Source: Paenibacillus cellulosilyticus (lineage in GTDB: Bacteria; Bacillota; Bacilli; Paenibacillales; Paenibacillaceae). From it: DNA of 64,000 nucleotides. Below, one piece after another: positions 27,501-36,705 of this stretch (positions are counted from its first letter, which is position 1; each line of letters starts with the position of its first letter). The translations under genes and the position numbers were made by a program. The DNA is taken from the NCBI RefSeq assembly GCF_003182255.1, contig NZ_QGTQ01000010.1:1-64000 (forward strand). The letters are read 5' to 3'. A model generated the notes under the pieces. It searched no databases. It was not told where the DNA came from and saw nothing but the letters and a program-made list of their open reading frames with translations.

Positions 27501-27660
27501 GCTGGGCAAAGCGATCATGACCCTCATCGATCTGCAGAAGGCAGGCCGGATGATCGGCGTGATTTCCCATGTACAAGAGCTGAAGCAGGCGTTCCCAGCG
27601 ATGCTCGAGGTCACCAAAACGAAGGAAGGCCACAGCCGAACATCCATCGTCGTAAAATAA
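24565..27660 (+). CDS. sbcC: Exonuclease SbcC (Rad50-type SMC-like ATPase)
   Basis: 1031 residues, normal for the family. The N-terminal ATPase half has Walker A in ISGNTGAGKTTIFDAICFAL (around residue 35) and the Q-loop region LTKDQFNQIVMLPQGEFRKL. Two long coiled-coil arms flank the zinc hook CPVCGSADHP near residue 520. The C-terminal half has signature KSLSGGEKFNASLALALG and Walker B EMMFIDEGFGSLDEES, and an H-loop ISHVQEL. It bridges DNA ends and powers SbcD. The first coiled-coil arm (about 25190-25880) is extremely rich in Ala, Arg and Glu and very GC-rich compared with the second arm. A terminator hairpin follows at 27705. Confidence 0.97.
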   Translation: MRPIKLTLTAFGPYRDGETIDFTELGNHRLFVISGNTGAGKTTIFDAICFALYGAASGEDRAETRMLRSHFAGDDSFTSVEFDFAVGKRSYRVFRQLPHRKAGNKNETPGKAELYETTSGEAVPCVDRFMITDVNNKLESIIGLTKDQFNQIVMLPQGEFRKLLTSDTDNKEDILRRIFRTDLYRKLEERFQQQHRELKDEATKARTRLDVVIGQAGDTLPQRAESALADVLAQQYRGVAQMLDALAQEAAHYREAAGAAEGRKAAASERLAAEEAQLREALARNGRFAELAARKARAAELAQQRPAAEAREQQLALAERAARLEPHEERAARAAADAAAKRERLAAALAAAEAAAASLADAEQRQRAEAAREPERRAAEREAERLAALAPLVQTLAERRGEVERLLGAERTLAAKQQEADRALAQLRETKQATAARIAEAEAATAKLPELQEQLQRLRDKLRLLMELTEASKRFNEFTRLEAEHKQVVQKLRSEHDRLESAWLEGQASLLAVHLHDGKPCPVCGSADHPAKAQPSAELPSREALQQLKQQLQKAEHELSTASAQAASAQEGRDRRSGDIAEYGILLNADLAEQQAATTKEGSRLREETDRLKQIYSELAALREQSAEADRQLDARLREKDELAARLQAVTADRSAKQSRLETELEAIEEQLRTPEQLNAKLTAIRQAADKLGAAWKLAEEALQAATTKCAEQRAAAEQLAHTVTEAEAEQSEAAARFRSELAKDGFSDVDSYRAVKLPESTRASLKAEAQAYRTAVAAAAEGIAQLEQELADLSPMDIAPLEQSLVTLRSELEQSLSHLQTAVQYANEADRLRAAVAEAGGRCTELERRLEQVADLYSMMKGDNALKISFERYILIEYLDQILHAANVRLRGLSDGQFVLQRSDRLEARGKQSGLGLDVYDAYTGQNRDVKSLSGGEKFNASLALALGMTDVIQSHQGGISIEMMFIDEGFGSLDEESLGKAIMTLIDLQKAGRMIGVISHVQELKQAFPAMLEVTKTKEGHSRTSIVVK

Positions 27661-27704
27661 TGGTCACACAACAAACAATCGTAATCATCGCATCCTTCTT
27701 ATTC

Positions 27705-27737
27705 AGCCGAGCACCGTGCATCTGTGCTCGGCTTTAT
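27705..27737 (+). terminator. Terminator after sbcDC
   Basis: AGCCGAGCAC (27705-27714) pairs perfectly with GTGCTCGGCT (27724-27733) across a 9-nt loop, followed by TTTA. Confidence 0.75.
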
Positions 27738-27852
27738 GTCGTCCGCGAGTCATCCCTCGACCTACAGTCTGATCCCACCTTTTTATACACAAATATCCAA
27801 TCATCTCTTAAAGTCATTAAAATTTTCTAAGTACAATCTAAAATTATTCAAG

Positions 27853-27880
27853 TTAAACGTATTTTTACCAAAGCTATACT
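27853..27880 (+). promoter_or_regulatory. Possible promoter of the xylanase gene
   Basis: TTAAAC (27853-27858) and TATACT (27875-27880) are 16 bp apart in the AT-rich stretch before the gene. The -35 box is weak. The cre-like site starts 35 bp after the -10 box, where CcpA could act as a roadblock. Confidence 0.35.
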
Positions 27881-27903
27881 AATAGGAGAGGAAGGAGACC
27901 AAG

Positions 27904-27945
27904 TTGATTCCATTTGAAAGCGCTTTACTATTTATCGTTTTATGA
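27904..27945 (+). CDS. Possible 13-codon leader peptide before the xylanase gene
   Basis: A strong GAAGGAG (27891-27897) lies 6 nt before a TTG that opens a short frame ending in TGA at 27943-27945. The peptide would read (M)IPFESALLFIVL. The cre-like palindrome sits inside it. The xylanase gene begins 23 bp later with its own ribosome site. The frame could be an accidental by-product of the regulatory region; no attenuator hairpin was seen. Confidence 0.25.
   Translation: MIPFESALLFIVL
27915..27928. promoter_or_regulatory. cre-like catabolite-responsive site before the xylanase gene
   Basis: TGAAAGCGCTTTAC contains the perfect 10-bp palindrome AAAGCGCTTT (27917-27926), the same core as the site at 10156-10169. 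It matches the CcpA consensus in 12 of 14 positions. It implies glucose repression of the xylanase. Confidence 0.6.
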
Positions 27946-27968
27946 TCCGATAACAGGGGGAATATGGC

Positions 27969-30900
27969 ATGAGTAGAGTGTTTAAGAAAATGATCTCCGG
28001 CGTGCTTGCTGCAGCATTGCTTATACCATCGGGCTGGCTTGCGACGGGTGTCGAGCAGGCTGCCGCAGCAGTGGACACGATTACGGTCTATCACGAGGAT
28101 TTTGCAGCTGATAAGGGCAAAGCGACGCAAGCCGGCAGCGCGAGCCTGTCGCAAGTAACCAACAAGGTATTTGCCGGTAATGATGATGGTGCTGCGCTGT
28201 ATGTAAGCAATCGCGTGAACAACTGGGATTCAGCGGATTTTAAATTTGCCGACATTGGCCTCGAGAACGGCAAAACGTATACGGTCACGGCAACGATCTA
28301 TGTAGACGAGGGCGAGACGATACCAGAAGGTGCCACAGCCGCGCTGCAGACGGTAGACAGCTACGGTAACTACGCGGAAGCAGCGATGGAAGCGGGGCAG
28401 GCCGTTACGCTGACGAAGCAGTTTACGGTCGACACCAGTGCAGATAAAGCGCTGCGCATCAATTCCAATGCTGCCGGCAAAGCGGTGCCTTATTACATCG
28501 GAGATATCGTGATTACAACGCCTAATACGTCTACATCAACGACGGAGCAGGAGGTTTATCACGAGTCGTTTGCTGCCGATCAAGGCAAAGCGACACAAGC
28601 AGGCAGTGCGAGCTTGTCGCAGGTAACCGGGAAAGTATTTGCCGGCAATGACGACGGCGCTGCGCTCTATGTCAGCAATCGCGTGAACAACTGGGACTCG
28701 GCGGATTTCAAGTTTGCCGACATCGGCCTCGAGAACGGTAAGACCTACACCGTGACGGCGTCGGTCTATGTAGACACGGACGTAACCGTGCCAGAAGGAG
28801 CTGCTGCGGCGCTGCAGACGGTAGACAGCTACGGCAACTACGCGGAAGCCGCGATGGCAGCAGGTCAAGCGGTTACGCTGACGAAGGAATTTACGGTCGA
28901 CACGAGTGCGGATAAAGCGCTGCGCATCAACTCCAACGCTGCGGGTAAAGCCGTTCCTTATTACATTGGCGATGTGCGCATTACCGAGAAGGTCGCAACT
29001 GATAATGAAACCGAAACACCTCGTGAAGCCGCTAAGCCATTCGATACGATCACCTTCGAGGATCAAACGGCTGGCGGATTTATCGGACGTGCAGGCACGG
29101 AGACGCTGACGGTTACAGACGAAGACAACCACACGGCAAACGGCGCTTATGCCTTGAAGGTAGAGGGCAGAACAAACACTTGGCATGGACCTTCCCTGCG
29201 AGTTGAAACGTTCGTTGACAAAGGATATGAGTATAAAATTACGGCTTGGGTGAAGCTGATCTCTCCTGAAAGCTCGCAGCTTCAGCTGTCGACGCAAGTT
29301 GGCAGCGGAAGCAGCGCGAACTACGTCACGCTCTCAGCCAAAACCATCAATGCAGCCGATGGCTGGGTCCAATACGAAGGAACGTATCGCTACAACAATG
29401 TAGGCGACGAATATTTGACGATCTATATTGAGAGTTCGAGCAACGCGACGGCTTCTTACTATATCGATGATATTAGCTTTGCAAGCACGGGCTCAGGTCC
29501 GGTCTCGATTCAGACCGATATTCCTTCGATCAAGGACGTTTATGAGAATGACTTCCTGATCGGCAACGCAATTACGGCTGAGGATTTGGAAGGCGTCAGA
29601 TTCGACCTGCTCAAGAAGCATAATAATGTCGCAACAGCAGGCAATGCGATGAAGCCGGATGCACTGCAGCCAACGAAGGGCAACTTCACGTTCGATGCGG
29701 CCGATGCAATGGTGGACAAAGTGCTTGCGGCAGGCATGAAAATGCATGGCCACGTTCTCGTGTGGCACCAACAGTCGCCGGCTTGGCTGAACACAACGGA
29801 GGATGAGCAGGGCGCAACTGTGCCATTAAGCCGCACTGAGGCGCTGGCGAACATGCAGGCGCATATTAGCGGTGTTATGGAGCATTTCGGGAACAAAGTC
29901 ATCTCGTGGGACGTTGTGAACGAGGCGATGAACGATAATCCTGGGAACCCTGCTGACTACAAAGCGTCGCTGCGCCAATCACCATGGTATCAAGCGATCG
30001 GCGACGATTATGTCGAGCAGGCTTTCTTGGCGGCGAGAGCCGTGCTGGACGCTCACCCAGACTGGGATATTAAGCTCTACTACAACGACTACAATGATGA
30101 CAATCAGAACAAAGCAACCGCAATTTACAACATGGTCAAAGATATCAATGATCGGTATGCTGCGGCACATAATGGCAAGCTGCTGATCGACGGCATCGGC
30201 ATGCAGGCTCACTATAACATCAATACGAACCCGGATAATGTGAAGCTCTCGCTAGAGAAATTCATTTCGCTGGGAGTTGAGATCAGCATCACGGAATTGG
30301 ATATTACAGCGGGCAGCAACTACACCTTGACGGATAAACAAGCTGTCGCGCAGGCGTATTTGTATGCACAATTAATGAAGCTCTACCACGAGCATGCGGA
30401 CTCAATCGCACGCGTTACGATCTGGGGGATGGACGACAACACAAGCTGGCGCGCTTCCTCCAACCCGCTGCTGTTCGATAAAAACCTGCAGGCGAAGCCG
30501 GCCTACTACGGGGTCATCGATCCAGCGCAATATTTGGCAGATCACCAGCCAGAAGCAACGCAAGCGAATCAAGCGAATGCTGCATACGGAACGCCTAAGA
30601 TTGACGGAACCATTGATTCCGTATGGAGTAAAGCTTCTGAACTTAACGTGAACCGTTATCAGCTGGCATGGCAGGGCGCAAGTGGTGTGGCGAAGGTGCT
30701 GTGGGACGACAAGAATCTGTATGTGTTGGTTCAAGTCAGTAACGCAGAGCTGGACCATTCCAGCCCGAATGCTTGGGAGCAAGACTCTGTTGAAGTTTTC
30801 TTGGATCAAAATAATGCAAAGACGTCCTCCTATCAAGATGATGATGGGCAATATCGCGTCAGCTATATGAATGAGACGACCTTTAATCCTTCCTCCATCG

Positions 30901-31853
30901 CAGCTGGCTTCGAGTCGGCAACCGCAATATCGGGAACCAATTATGCGATTGAAATGAAGATTCCTCTTACGGCGATTACGCCAGCGAACGGATCGGAGGT
31001 CGGTTTCGACGTGCAAATTAATGATGGCAAAGCAGGAGCTCGCCAGAGCGTATCCGCCTGGAATGATACGACGGGCACAGGCTATATGGATACGTCAGTT
31101 TATGGCGTACTTAAGTTTGAGGGCAAGGGAAACAGCTCTACCTCGTCTGGAACATTAACGCCAGCAGCGCCTACTACATCAGCAACGACAGACGACAACG
31201 GCGATAACGCTGAGGAACACTCGAATACGACTGACAATTCGACATCAGGAGGCTCGCAGCAAGCACCTGCATTTACGGATATCGGATCGGTACCGTGGGC
31301 GACAGAAGCGATTAACCGGCTTGCAGCGCTTGGCATCATCAACGGTGTGGCAGCATCGACTTTTGATCCCAAGGCATTGGTGAAACGCTCGCAGCTTGTG
31401 CTTATGCTTGTCCGCGCACTTGAACTGGAACCGGTAACTACCGGCGCAGCGGTGTTCAACGATGTACCGGCCGATCGAACCGATGCCGGCGCGATTGCTG
31501 CAGCTGTACAAGCTGGGCTGATTCAAGGCAGCGGTGACAGCTTCCGTCCAAATGACGCGATGACGCGCGAAGAAGCGGTTGTTGTCTTGATGAGAGCTTA
31601 TCGTTATGCAGCAGATGTGTTAGGTCTCGATATCGCCGAAGTCAAAACGGATATCATCGCGAAATTCAAAGATGGCGGTCAGCTTTCGAAATGGTCAGCG
31701 GACGATATATCTGCAGCTGTAGGGCTTGGCCTCGTCACAGGCGACCCTACGGGAAATTTCCGCCCGCAAGGCTCCATTACGCGTGCCGAGACAGCCGTAT
31801 TGGTCGATAGAATGCTTGTTTTGCTGGCGTCACAATTGGACGACCAAGCATAA
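27969..31853 (+). CDS. Surface-anchored endo-1,4-beta-xylanase, CBM22x3-GH10-CBM9-SLHx3
   Basis: 1294 residues. The signal peptide ([22 protein letters not shown]) is followed by three CBM22 xylan-binding modules at about 36-184, 194-341 and 357-511, the first two nearly identical. The GH10 barrel spans about 515-859, with [11 protein letters not shown], the acid/base glutamate in SWDVVNEAM (near 650) and the nucleophile glutamate in EISITELDI (near 775). A CBM9 module (about 870-1052, [26 protein letters not shown]) is followed by a Ser/Thr-rich linker and three SLH repeats (about 1097-1292, [14 protein letters not shown]) that bind pyruvylated cell-wall polymer. It cleaves xylan at the cell surface. 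AGGGGG precedes the ATG; a cre-like site lies upstream and a terminator downstream. Confidence 0.96.
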   Translation: MSRVFKKMISGVLAAALLIPSGWLATGVEQAAAAVDTITVYHEDFAADKGKATQAGSASLSQVTNKVFAGNDDGAALYVSNRVNNWDSADFKFADIGLENGKTYTVTATIYVDEGETIPEGATAALQTVDSYGNYAEAAMEAGQAVTLTKQFTVDTSADKALRINSNAAGKAVPYYIGDIVITTPNTSTSTTEQEVYHESFAADQGKATQAGSASLSQVTGKVFAGNDDGAALYVSNRVNNWDSADFKFADIGLENGKTYTVTASVYVDTDVTVPEGAAAALQTVDSYGNYAEAAMAAGQAVTLTKEFTVDTSADKALRINSNAAGKAVPYYIGDVRITEKVATDNETETPREAAKPFDTITFEDQTAGGFIGRAGTETLTVTDEDNHTANGAYALKVEGRTNTWHGPSLRVETFVDKGYEYKITAWVKLISPESSQLQLSTQVGSGSSANYVTLSAKTINAADGWVQYEGTYRYNNVGDEYLTIYIESSSNATASYYIDDISFASTGSGPVSIQTDIPSIKDVYENDFLIGNAITAEDLEGVRFDLLKKHNNVATAGNAMKPDALQPTKGNFTFDAADAMVDKVLAAGMKMHGHVLVWHQQSPAWLNTTEDEQGATVPLSRTEALANMQAHISGVMEHFGNKVISWDVVNEAMNDNPGNPADYKASLRQSPWYQAIGDDYVEQAFLAARAVLDAHPDWDIKLYYNDYNDDNQNKATAIYNMVKDINDRYAAAHNGKLLIDGIGMQAHYNINTNPDNVKLSLEKFISLGVEISITELDITAGSNYTLTDKQAVAQAYLYAQLMKLYHEHADSIARVTIWGMDDNTSWRASSNPLLFDKNLQAKPAYYGVIDPAQYLADHQPEATQANQANAAYGTPKIDGTIDSVWSKASELNVNRYQLAWQGASGVAKVLWDDKNLYVLVQVSNAELDHSSPNAWEQDSVEVFLDQNNAKTSSYQDDDGQYRVSYMNETTFNPSSIAAGFESATAISGTNYAIEMKIPLTAITPANGSEVGFDVQINDGKAGARQSVSAWNDTTGTGYMDTSVYGVLKFEGKGNSSTSSGTLTPAAPTTSATTDDNGDNAEEHSNTTDNSTSGGSQQAPAFTDIGSVPWATEAINRLAALGIINGVAASTFDPKALVKRSQLVLMLVRALELEPVTTGAAVFNDVPADRTDAGAIAAAVQAGLIQGSGDSFRPNDAMTREEAVVVLMRAYRYAADVLGLDIAEVKTDIIAKFKDGGQLSKWSADDISAAVGLGLVTGDPTGNFRPQGSITRAETAVLVDRMLVLLASQLDDQA

Positions 31854-31858
31854 GAAAT

Positions 31859-31891
31859 GGCCTGTTCGCAGAAGCTGCGAGCGGGCCTTTC
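31859..31891 (+). terminator. Terminator after the xylanase gene
   Basis: GGCCTGTTCGCAG (31859-31871) pairs with CTGCGAGCGGGCC (31875-31887) over an AAG loop with a mismatch in the middle, then TTTCTTG. Confidence 0.8.
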
Positions 31892-32034
31892 TTGTATCTG
31901 CAATCCGATCAGCGGTAGAATAAATGAGGAGAAATGTACTACAATAGCTATATTGAGTAAAGTAAAGCTTTGCATGATATGCATTGCTTTTCACCATCCA
32001 TGACTATTTAGTCTACTACATAAAGGAGGCACAT

Positions 32035-32973
32035 ATGGCACACATCGCATCGAATTTAACCGAATTGATCGGCGGAACACCGCTGCTGCGGCTGTCGAAT
32101 TATGAGAAGAAGCTGGATCTGCCAGCTCAAATTATCGGTAAACTAGAATACTTTAACCCGGCGGGCAGTGTAAAGGACCGTATCGGCTTCGCAATGATTA
32201 AAGACGCGGAAGAGAAAGGGCTGCTTCGCCCAGGCTCCGTGATCATTGAACCAACAAGCGGTAACACGGGTATTGCGCTCGCTTTCGCAGCGGCAGCACT
32301 TGGTTATCGCCTCATGATCGTATTGCCGGAATCGTTCAGTCTTGAACGGCGCCTGCTGATGAAGGCGCTTGGTGCTGAGCTTATTCTGACGCCTGCGTCA
32401 GAAGGGATGCGCGGAGCGATTAATCGTGCGGAAGAGCTCAAGGCAGAGCTCAAAGACGCTTATATTCCACAGCAGTTCGAGAATGAAGCGAATCCTGCGA
32501 TCCATCGTGTAACGACAGCAGAAGAGATTTGGAAGGACACGGACGGAGAAATCGACGTATTCATTGCTGGCGTTGGCACTGGCGGCACGGTTACAGGCGT
32601 TGGCTCGGTGCTGAAGGAGCGCAATCCGAACGTTCATATCGTCGCGGTTGAGCCTGCGGAGTCACCAGTTCTGTCTGGCGGCAGACCAGGCGCGCACCGT
32701 ATCCAAGGCATCGGCGCAGGCTTTGTGCCGGGCGTGCTTCGTCGGGACGTTATCGACGAGATTATGCAGATTCCTGCAGATCAGGCTTATGAGACGTCCC
32801 GTATTCTGGCGCGCTGCGAAGGGCTGCTCGTTGGTATTTCATCCGGTGCGGCCATCTATGCAGCTTCGCTGCTGGCACGTAAGCCTGAATTCGCAGGTAA
32901 GCGTATCGTTGCGCTTCTGCCAGATACAGGCGAACGTTATTTGTCCGCCGGCTTGTACGGCAACATGGAATAA
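32035..32973 (+). CDS. cysK: Cysteine synthase A (O-acetylserine sulfhydrylase)
   Basis: 312 residues from the ATG at 32035, 5 nt after AAAGGAGG. It condenses O-acetyl-L-serine with sulfide to make cysteine, using pyridoxal phosphate. The PLP lysine is in [14 protein letters not shown] (about residue 44), the substrate loop is [12 protein letters not shown], the phosphate-binding glycines are [12 protein letters not shown], and ISSGAA lies near the C-terminus. The sequence keeps the short family length with no CBS domain. It appears monocistronic, between the xylanase terminator and a tRNA gene. No T-box, S-box or CymR site was found upstream. A cystathionine-type paralogue (CysM) cannot be excluded entirely, but the motifs favour CysK. 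Confidence 0.93.
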   Translation: MAHIASNLTELIGGTPLLRLSNYEKKLDLPAQIIGKLEYFNPAGSVKDRIGFAMIKDAEEKGLLRPGSVIIEPTSGNTGIALAFAAAALGYRLMIVLPESFSLERRLLMKALGAELILTPASEGMRGAINRAEELKAELKDAYIPQQFENEANPAIHRVTTAEEIWKDTDGEIDVFIAGVGTGGTVTGVGSVLKERNPNVHIVAVEPAESPVLSGGRPGAHRIQGIGAGFVPGVLRRDVIDEIMQIPADQAYETSRILARCEGLLVGISSGAAIYAASLLARKPEFAGKRIVALLPDTGERYLSAGLYGNME

Positions 32974-33003
32974 GGAATCCTGTCGTTTTTTCGCGAAATG
33001 TAG

Positions 33004-33032
33004 TTGACTTCAATGGATGAGACGTGTATTCT
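33004..33032 (+). promoter_or_regulatory. Promoter of tRNA-Thr
   Basis: TTGACT (33004-33009) and TATTCT (33027-33032) are separated by exactly 17 bp, 33 bp before the mature tRNA start. This is a good sigma-A promoter. Confidence 0.7.
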
Positions 33033-33065
33033 ATAAAAGTCGCTGCTAACGCAAACGACGGACAC

Positions 33066-33141
<76 letters not shown>

Positions 33142-33156
33142 TATTTCAAAATGATG

Positions 33157-33184
33157 ACGCGATCCTCACGGATCGCGTTTTTTT
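33157..33184 (+). terminator. Terminator of tRNA-Thr
   Basis: ACGCGATCC (33157-33165) pairs with GGATCGCGT (33170-33178) over a short loop, followed by seven T's. Confidence 0.92.
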
Positions 33185-33257
33185 GTTTGCCCACGTAGTA
33201 TATTTGTTCATTTATTATTATCTTTTGTAGTTAAGAAACTCTTTCACGCACCACAAG

Positions 33258-33442
33258 TAAGCTTGCCCCAAAGGGGCACGCGACTCCTAGCACGCAGTAA
33301 CTCACAACCGCCTCTTTTGGCCCAACGTTTCTCCTTCCGGGGTCCAGGGGTTGGGAAACCCATGGGGTCCTCCCTAGCAGGGAGGATTTAGGTGGGTAGA
33401 AGTCCAGATTTAGGTGGGTAGAGAACCTGATTTAGGTGGGTT
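33258..33442 (+). repeat. Structured intergenic repeat (family A), copy 1
   Basis: The element has a head with three hairpins and a tandem tail. Hairpin 1 is TGCCCC-AAA-GGGGCA (33264-33278), hairpin 2 is GGGTT-GGGA-AACCC (33348-33361), and hairpin 3 is CCTCCC-TAGCA-GGGAGG (33369-33385). The tail has three units of about 22 bp sharing GATTTAGGTGGGT. Other copies lie at 38422-38636 (opposite strand), 38901-38965 (head only) and 38988-39207. The tail ends a few bases before TATAAT of the possible yhaM promoter. Confidence 0.8.
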
Positions 33443-33487
33443 TTTATAGTATAATAGAAGCACTTTACTGAACGATGGAGGACTGGC

Positions 33488-34444
33488 ATGACGCAAATTA
33501 AACAATTAGTAAGCCAAGACGAGTTTGTTGGCTTTTATTTGCTCAAGGAGCTTGAGGTTCGTCAGACGAACTCGACACCCCCGAAGGACTATTTTGATAT
33601 TGTGTTAAGTGATTCAACCGGACAGTTGTCTGCCAAAATGTGGGATGTATCGTCGACGGACAAAGAAACCTTTTTCCCTATGGGATTGGTCAAAGTTAGA
33701 GGCATCGTCCAGACTTATCGGGAGCGGCTGCAAATTAAGATTGGGCAGATGCGCCTGGCTACGCCTGAGGACGGCGTCTCGATCACTGAATTTATTCGAT
33801 CTGCGCCGATTCGGCCGATCGATCTTGTTCATACCATCAAGAACACGACTGCGTCCATCGTGAACGATGAAGTAAGGACGATTGTGGAATACTGTATTAA
33901 TAAGGCAGAGGAGAAGCTGATGCATTATCCGGCTGCCAAGACACATCATCATGCCTACTATGCCGGACTGGCCTATCATATTGTACGGATGCTGGAGCTT
34001 GGCGAATTTATTTGCCGTCAGCGTCCATTCTTGAATGCGGATATGGTGCGTGCGGGAATCATTTTACATGACGTGGCGAAGACGGAGGAGCTGAATGCCC
34101 GCCTTGGTGTCGTGTCGGACTATAGCGTACCTGGCAAGCTGATCGGTCATATTGCGCTCGCATCATCTTGGATTACGGAAGCTGCCATTCGCTGCGACAT
34201 TCCGCTGGAGTCGGAACGTGTGCTTGGTCTGCAGCATTTGGTACTGTCGCATCATAATACAGGCGAGTGGGGAAGTCCCGTTCAGCCGCAAACGGCAGAA
34301 GCTGTTGCCCTTCATTATATTGATTCGCTCGATGCGAAGCTTCAGATGGTTGAAGATGCGCTTGATTCCACGCCCGAGTCGGAGTCTTGGACACCAATGA
34401 TTCGTGGTCTAGAAAATAAAGCGGTCTATCGTACCCCGGTCTAA
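33488..34444 (+). CDS. yhaM: 3'-5' exoribonuclease YhaM family
   Basis: 318 residues, close to Bacillus subtilis YhaM (314). An N-terminal OB-fold (about 10-95) with SDSTGQLSAKMWDVS and GIVQTYRERLQIKIGQMR should bind nucleic acid. An HD domain follows, with metal-binding residues in PAAKTHHHAYYAGLAYH, AGIILHDVAKTEEL, LIGHIALA and VLSHHNTGEWGS. The enzyme degrades RNA and single-stranded DNA from the 3' end. Start ATG at 33488 follows GGAGGACTGGC. A TATAAT box at 33451-33456 directly abuts the repeat copy at 33258-33442, so the repeat may contribute upstream promoter sequence. Confidence 0.92.
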   Translation: MTQIKQLVSQDEFVGFYLLKELEVRQTNSTPPKDYFDIVLSDSTGQLSAKMWDVSSTDKETFFPMGLVKVRGIVQTYRERLQIKIGQMRLATPEDGVSITEFIRSAPIRPIDLVHTIKNTTASIVNDEVRTIVEYCINKAEEKLMHYPAAKTHHHAYYAGLAYHIVRMLELGEFICRQRPFLNADMVRAGIILHDVAKTEELNARLGVVSDYSVPGKLIGHIALASSWITEAAIRCDIPLESERVLGLQHLVLSHHNTGEWGSPVQPQTAEAVALHYIDSLDAKLQMVEDALDSTPESESWTPMIRGLENKAVYRTPV

Positions 34445-34464
34445 TAAAATTATTTGAACAAAAT

Positions 34465-34497
34465 GTCGATTTGTCATAGCGATGACGAATCGACTTT
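34465..34497 (+). terminator. Hairpin after yhaM
   Basis: GTCGATTTGTCAT (34465-34477) pairs with ATGACGAATCGAC (34482-34494) with a single G-T pair and a 4-nt loop. Only a short TTT follows, so termination may be partial. It lies just before the Fur box of the next operon. Confidence 0.6.
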
Positions 34498-34505
34498 GAT
34501 ACAAT

Positions 34506-34524
34506 GAGAATGATTATCGTTATC
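34506..34524. promoter_or_regulatory. Fur box
   Basis: GAGAATGATTATCGTTATC matches the 19-bp Fur consensus GATAATGATAATCATTATC in 16 of 19 positions. It lies 37 bp before the ATG of the first siderophore permease gene, in position to block transcription when iron is plentiful. Confidence 0.85.
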
Positions 34525-34560
34525 CAGTAATTGAGAACGGGAAAGGATCGATTGGCCATC

Positions 34561-35631
34561 ATGTCTTCTACTACGAATCACAACAGGGCTGACCAGGCCA
34601 TGGAAGCCGAGATTGAAGAGCTGCCGCCGCTTCGGTCAAGACCGATCGCAGCTTCGCTTATTCTTATGTTCGGAACAGTAGCGCTGGTGTTCGGCATTGC
34701 ATTATCGGTTTCATTCGGCGCCGTACATATGAGTCTGTCGACGGTGTGGTCGGCAGTGTTTGCGTTCAACCCGGATATTACGCATCATCAGATCATCCAG
34801 GAGATTCGACTGCCAAGGGTGCTGGCATCCGCATTAGTCGGGGCGGCATTTGCGGTGGCAGGTGCACTGATGCAAGGGATTACCCGTAATCCGATGGCGG
34901 ACTCTGGTATTCTCGGCTTAAACGCAGGCGCGGCGTTAGTGCTTGCCCTATGCTTCGCACTAGTGCCAGGGTTGTCCTACAACATGATTCTGCTGTTATG
35001 CTTCATCGGTGCTTCGATTGGTGCGGTCATCGTATTCGGGATCAGCGCGGTATCGAGAGGTGGGTTTACACCAGTACGGCTTGTGCTGGCCGGCTCTGCT
35101 GTATCATCGCTGCTCTACGCGTTAAGTGAAGGAATTGCGCTGCATTTCAAAATAGGCCAGGACCTTGCCTTCTGGTTCGCCGGTGGCGTAGCGAATGTAA
35201 AGTGGGAACAGTTGAAAACGATAACGCCATGGGTAATCGTTGCGATTCTAGCTGCCATCGTTATATCTCGTTCGATTACATTGCTCAGTCTCGGAGAAGA
35301 GATTGCAATCAATCTGGGCCAGCGTACACAATTGATTCGAGTCATCGCGGTAGTGATCATTGTTATTTTGGCAGGATCATCTGTATCGGTGGTAGGGGCT
35401 GTCTCCTTCGTCGGTTTGATTGTCCCGCACATTACACGTTACTTGGTCGGGGTGGACTACCGCTGGATCATCCCTTGTTCAGCGATTCTTGGCGGTTTGC
35501 TTGTTGTGCTTGCCGACTTAGGTGCACGAATGATTAACCCACCATATGAATTCCCGATCGGTGCATTGATTGCGATGTTAGGCGTTCCATTCTTCCTCTA
35601 CTTGGCACGCAACGAGAGGAGGGGGCTCTAG
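34561..35631 (+). CDS. Iron-siderophore ABC transporter permease (FecCD family), first subunit
   Basis: 356 residues from the ATG at 34561; a TTG at 34552 is a serious alternative because AAAGGA is only 4 nt before it. FecCD-family permeases form a ~20-helix dimer that moves ferric siderophores inward. Motifs seen: PRVLASALVGAAFAVAGALM, GITRNPMADSGILGLNAGA, and the coupling region SVSVVGAVSFVGLIVPHITR followed by GALIAMLGVPFFLYL. The gene has a Fur box upstream and overlaps the second permease gene by 1 bp. No binding protein or ATPase gene is present in the window, so those must be encoded elsewhere. The siderophore type cannot be inferred. Confidence 0.93.
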   Translation: MSSTTNHNRADQAMEAEIEELPPLRSRPIAASLILMFGTVALVFGIALSVSFGAVHMSLSTVWSAVFAFNPDITHHQIIQEIRLPRVLASALVGAAFAVAGALMQGITRNPMADSGILGLNAGAALVLALCFALVPGLSYNMILLLCFIGASIGAVIVFGISAVSRGGFTPVRLVLAGSAVSSLLYALSEGIALHFKIGQDLAFWFAGGVANVKWEQLKTITPWVIVAILAAIVISRSITLLSLGEEIAINLGQRTQLIRVIAVVIIVILAGSSVSVVGAVSFVGLIVPHITRYLVGVDYRWIIPCSAILGGLLVVLADLGARMINPPYEFPIGALIAMLGVPFFLYLARNERRGL

Positions 35632-36662
35632 TGGATATGATGAATCGGTTTGGTATCGAGGAGCGTCGTCGGAAGCGCAGTATGCTAGTGCTTTCCATTC
35701 TAGGAGCTCTTATCATTATCACTTTCATTATTAGCATGAATACGGGCTATATCCGATTGTCGCCGCTTGATGTCATAAAGACGTTGTTCGGTATGGGGAC
35801 AGACAAGCAAGAGCTCATATTATTTGATTTCCGACTCCCGCGCATCGTTATATCGGTTCTCATCGGAGCGGGACTTGCAGTATCGGGTTGTGTTCTGCAA
35901 GGCGTATCACGCAATGCGCTTGCGGATCCGGGGCTGCTTGGTATCAATGCGGGCGCAGGTCTTGCGGTTATCCTATTCGTCTGCTTCTATCCTACGACGA
36001 GCACCGTTCCAGTGTTCTTGCTTCCACTGCTCGCATTGCTCGGTGCTGGTTTGACCGCTTTGCTTATTTACGGCTTGGCTCATAAGAAGAATGAGGGCGT
36101 CTCGCCGACGAGTCTTATTCTGACAGGTATCGCGGTTGCCGCGGGGATCAACGCTGCGATGATTGTCCTTACGCTGACACTAAGCCCCGAACAATACCAG
36201 TTTGTTGCTACGTGGATTGCCGGCAGCATCTGGGGAACAACTTGGAAGTTCGTGCTGGCACTGCTTCCTTGGATTATTGTTCTGCTGCCTTATGTGATAT
36301 GGAAAGCGAATTTGATGAACGTTCTTAACTTAAGTGAGCATACGGCTGCTGGACTTGGTGCTCCAATCGAAGCGGGCCGTCGTAAGCTGATGTTTGCGGC
36401 TGTCGCATTAGCTGGCTCCTGTGTCGCTGTGAGCGGAGGGATTGGCTTCGTTGGTTTGATTGGTCCGCACCTGGCTCGAACGCTAGTTGGTCCCAAGCAT
36501 CAGCAGCTGCTTCCTGCATCCGCAATGGTTGGTTCATTACTCGTGATTGTGGCCGATACGATCAGCCGTTCCATGTCTTCTGCTTCCATACCGACAGGTG
36601 TCGTTGTCGCCGTTATCGGCGCTCCTTATTTCTTGTACTTGCTTGCGCGCGCAAAGAATTAG
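35631..36662 (+). CDS. Iron-siderophore ABC transporter permease (FecCD family), second subunit
   Basis: 343 residues from the GTG at 35631, which shares one base with the stop of the first subunit; GAGAGGAGGGGG precedes it. Same fold as its neighbour: LPRIVISVLIGAGLAVSGCVLQGVSR contains the first conserved helix, then NALADPGLLGINAGAG, and near the C-terminus VSGGIGFVGLIGPHLAR and GVVVAVIGAPYFLYLL. Together the two make the heterodimeric channel. The ABC exporter gene begins 43 bp later and may belong to the same Fur-controlled transcript. Confidence 0.93.
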   Translation: MDMMNRFGIEERRRKRSMLVLSILGALIIITFIISMNTGYIRLSPLDVIKTLFGMGTDKQELILFDFRLPRIVISVLIGAGLAVSGCVLQGVSRNALADPGLLGINAGAGLAVILFVCFYPTTSTVPVFLLPLLALLGAGLTALLIYGLAHKKNEGVSPTSLILTGIAVAAGINAAMIVLTLTLSPEQYQFVATWIAGSIWGTTWKFVLALLPWIIVLLPYVIWKANLMNVLNLSEHTAAGLGAPIEAGRRKLMFAAVALAGSCVAVSGGIGFVGLIGPHLARTLVGPKHQQLLPASAMVGSLLVIVADTISRSMSSASIPTGVVVAVIGAPYFLYLLARAKN

Positions 36663-36705
36663 TGCCGTGCGTGAATTATCGCTATCGCAAAGGAGCTTGG
36701 AACTA

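Noticed and set aside
31892-32034. T-box or CymR site expected before cysK
   Set aside because: No T-box sequence or CymR-type palindrome was visible in this short interval.
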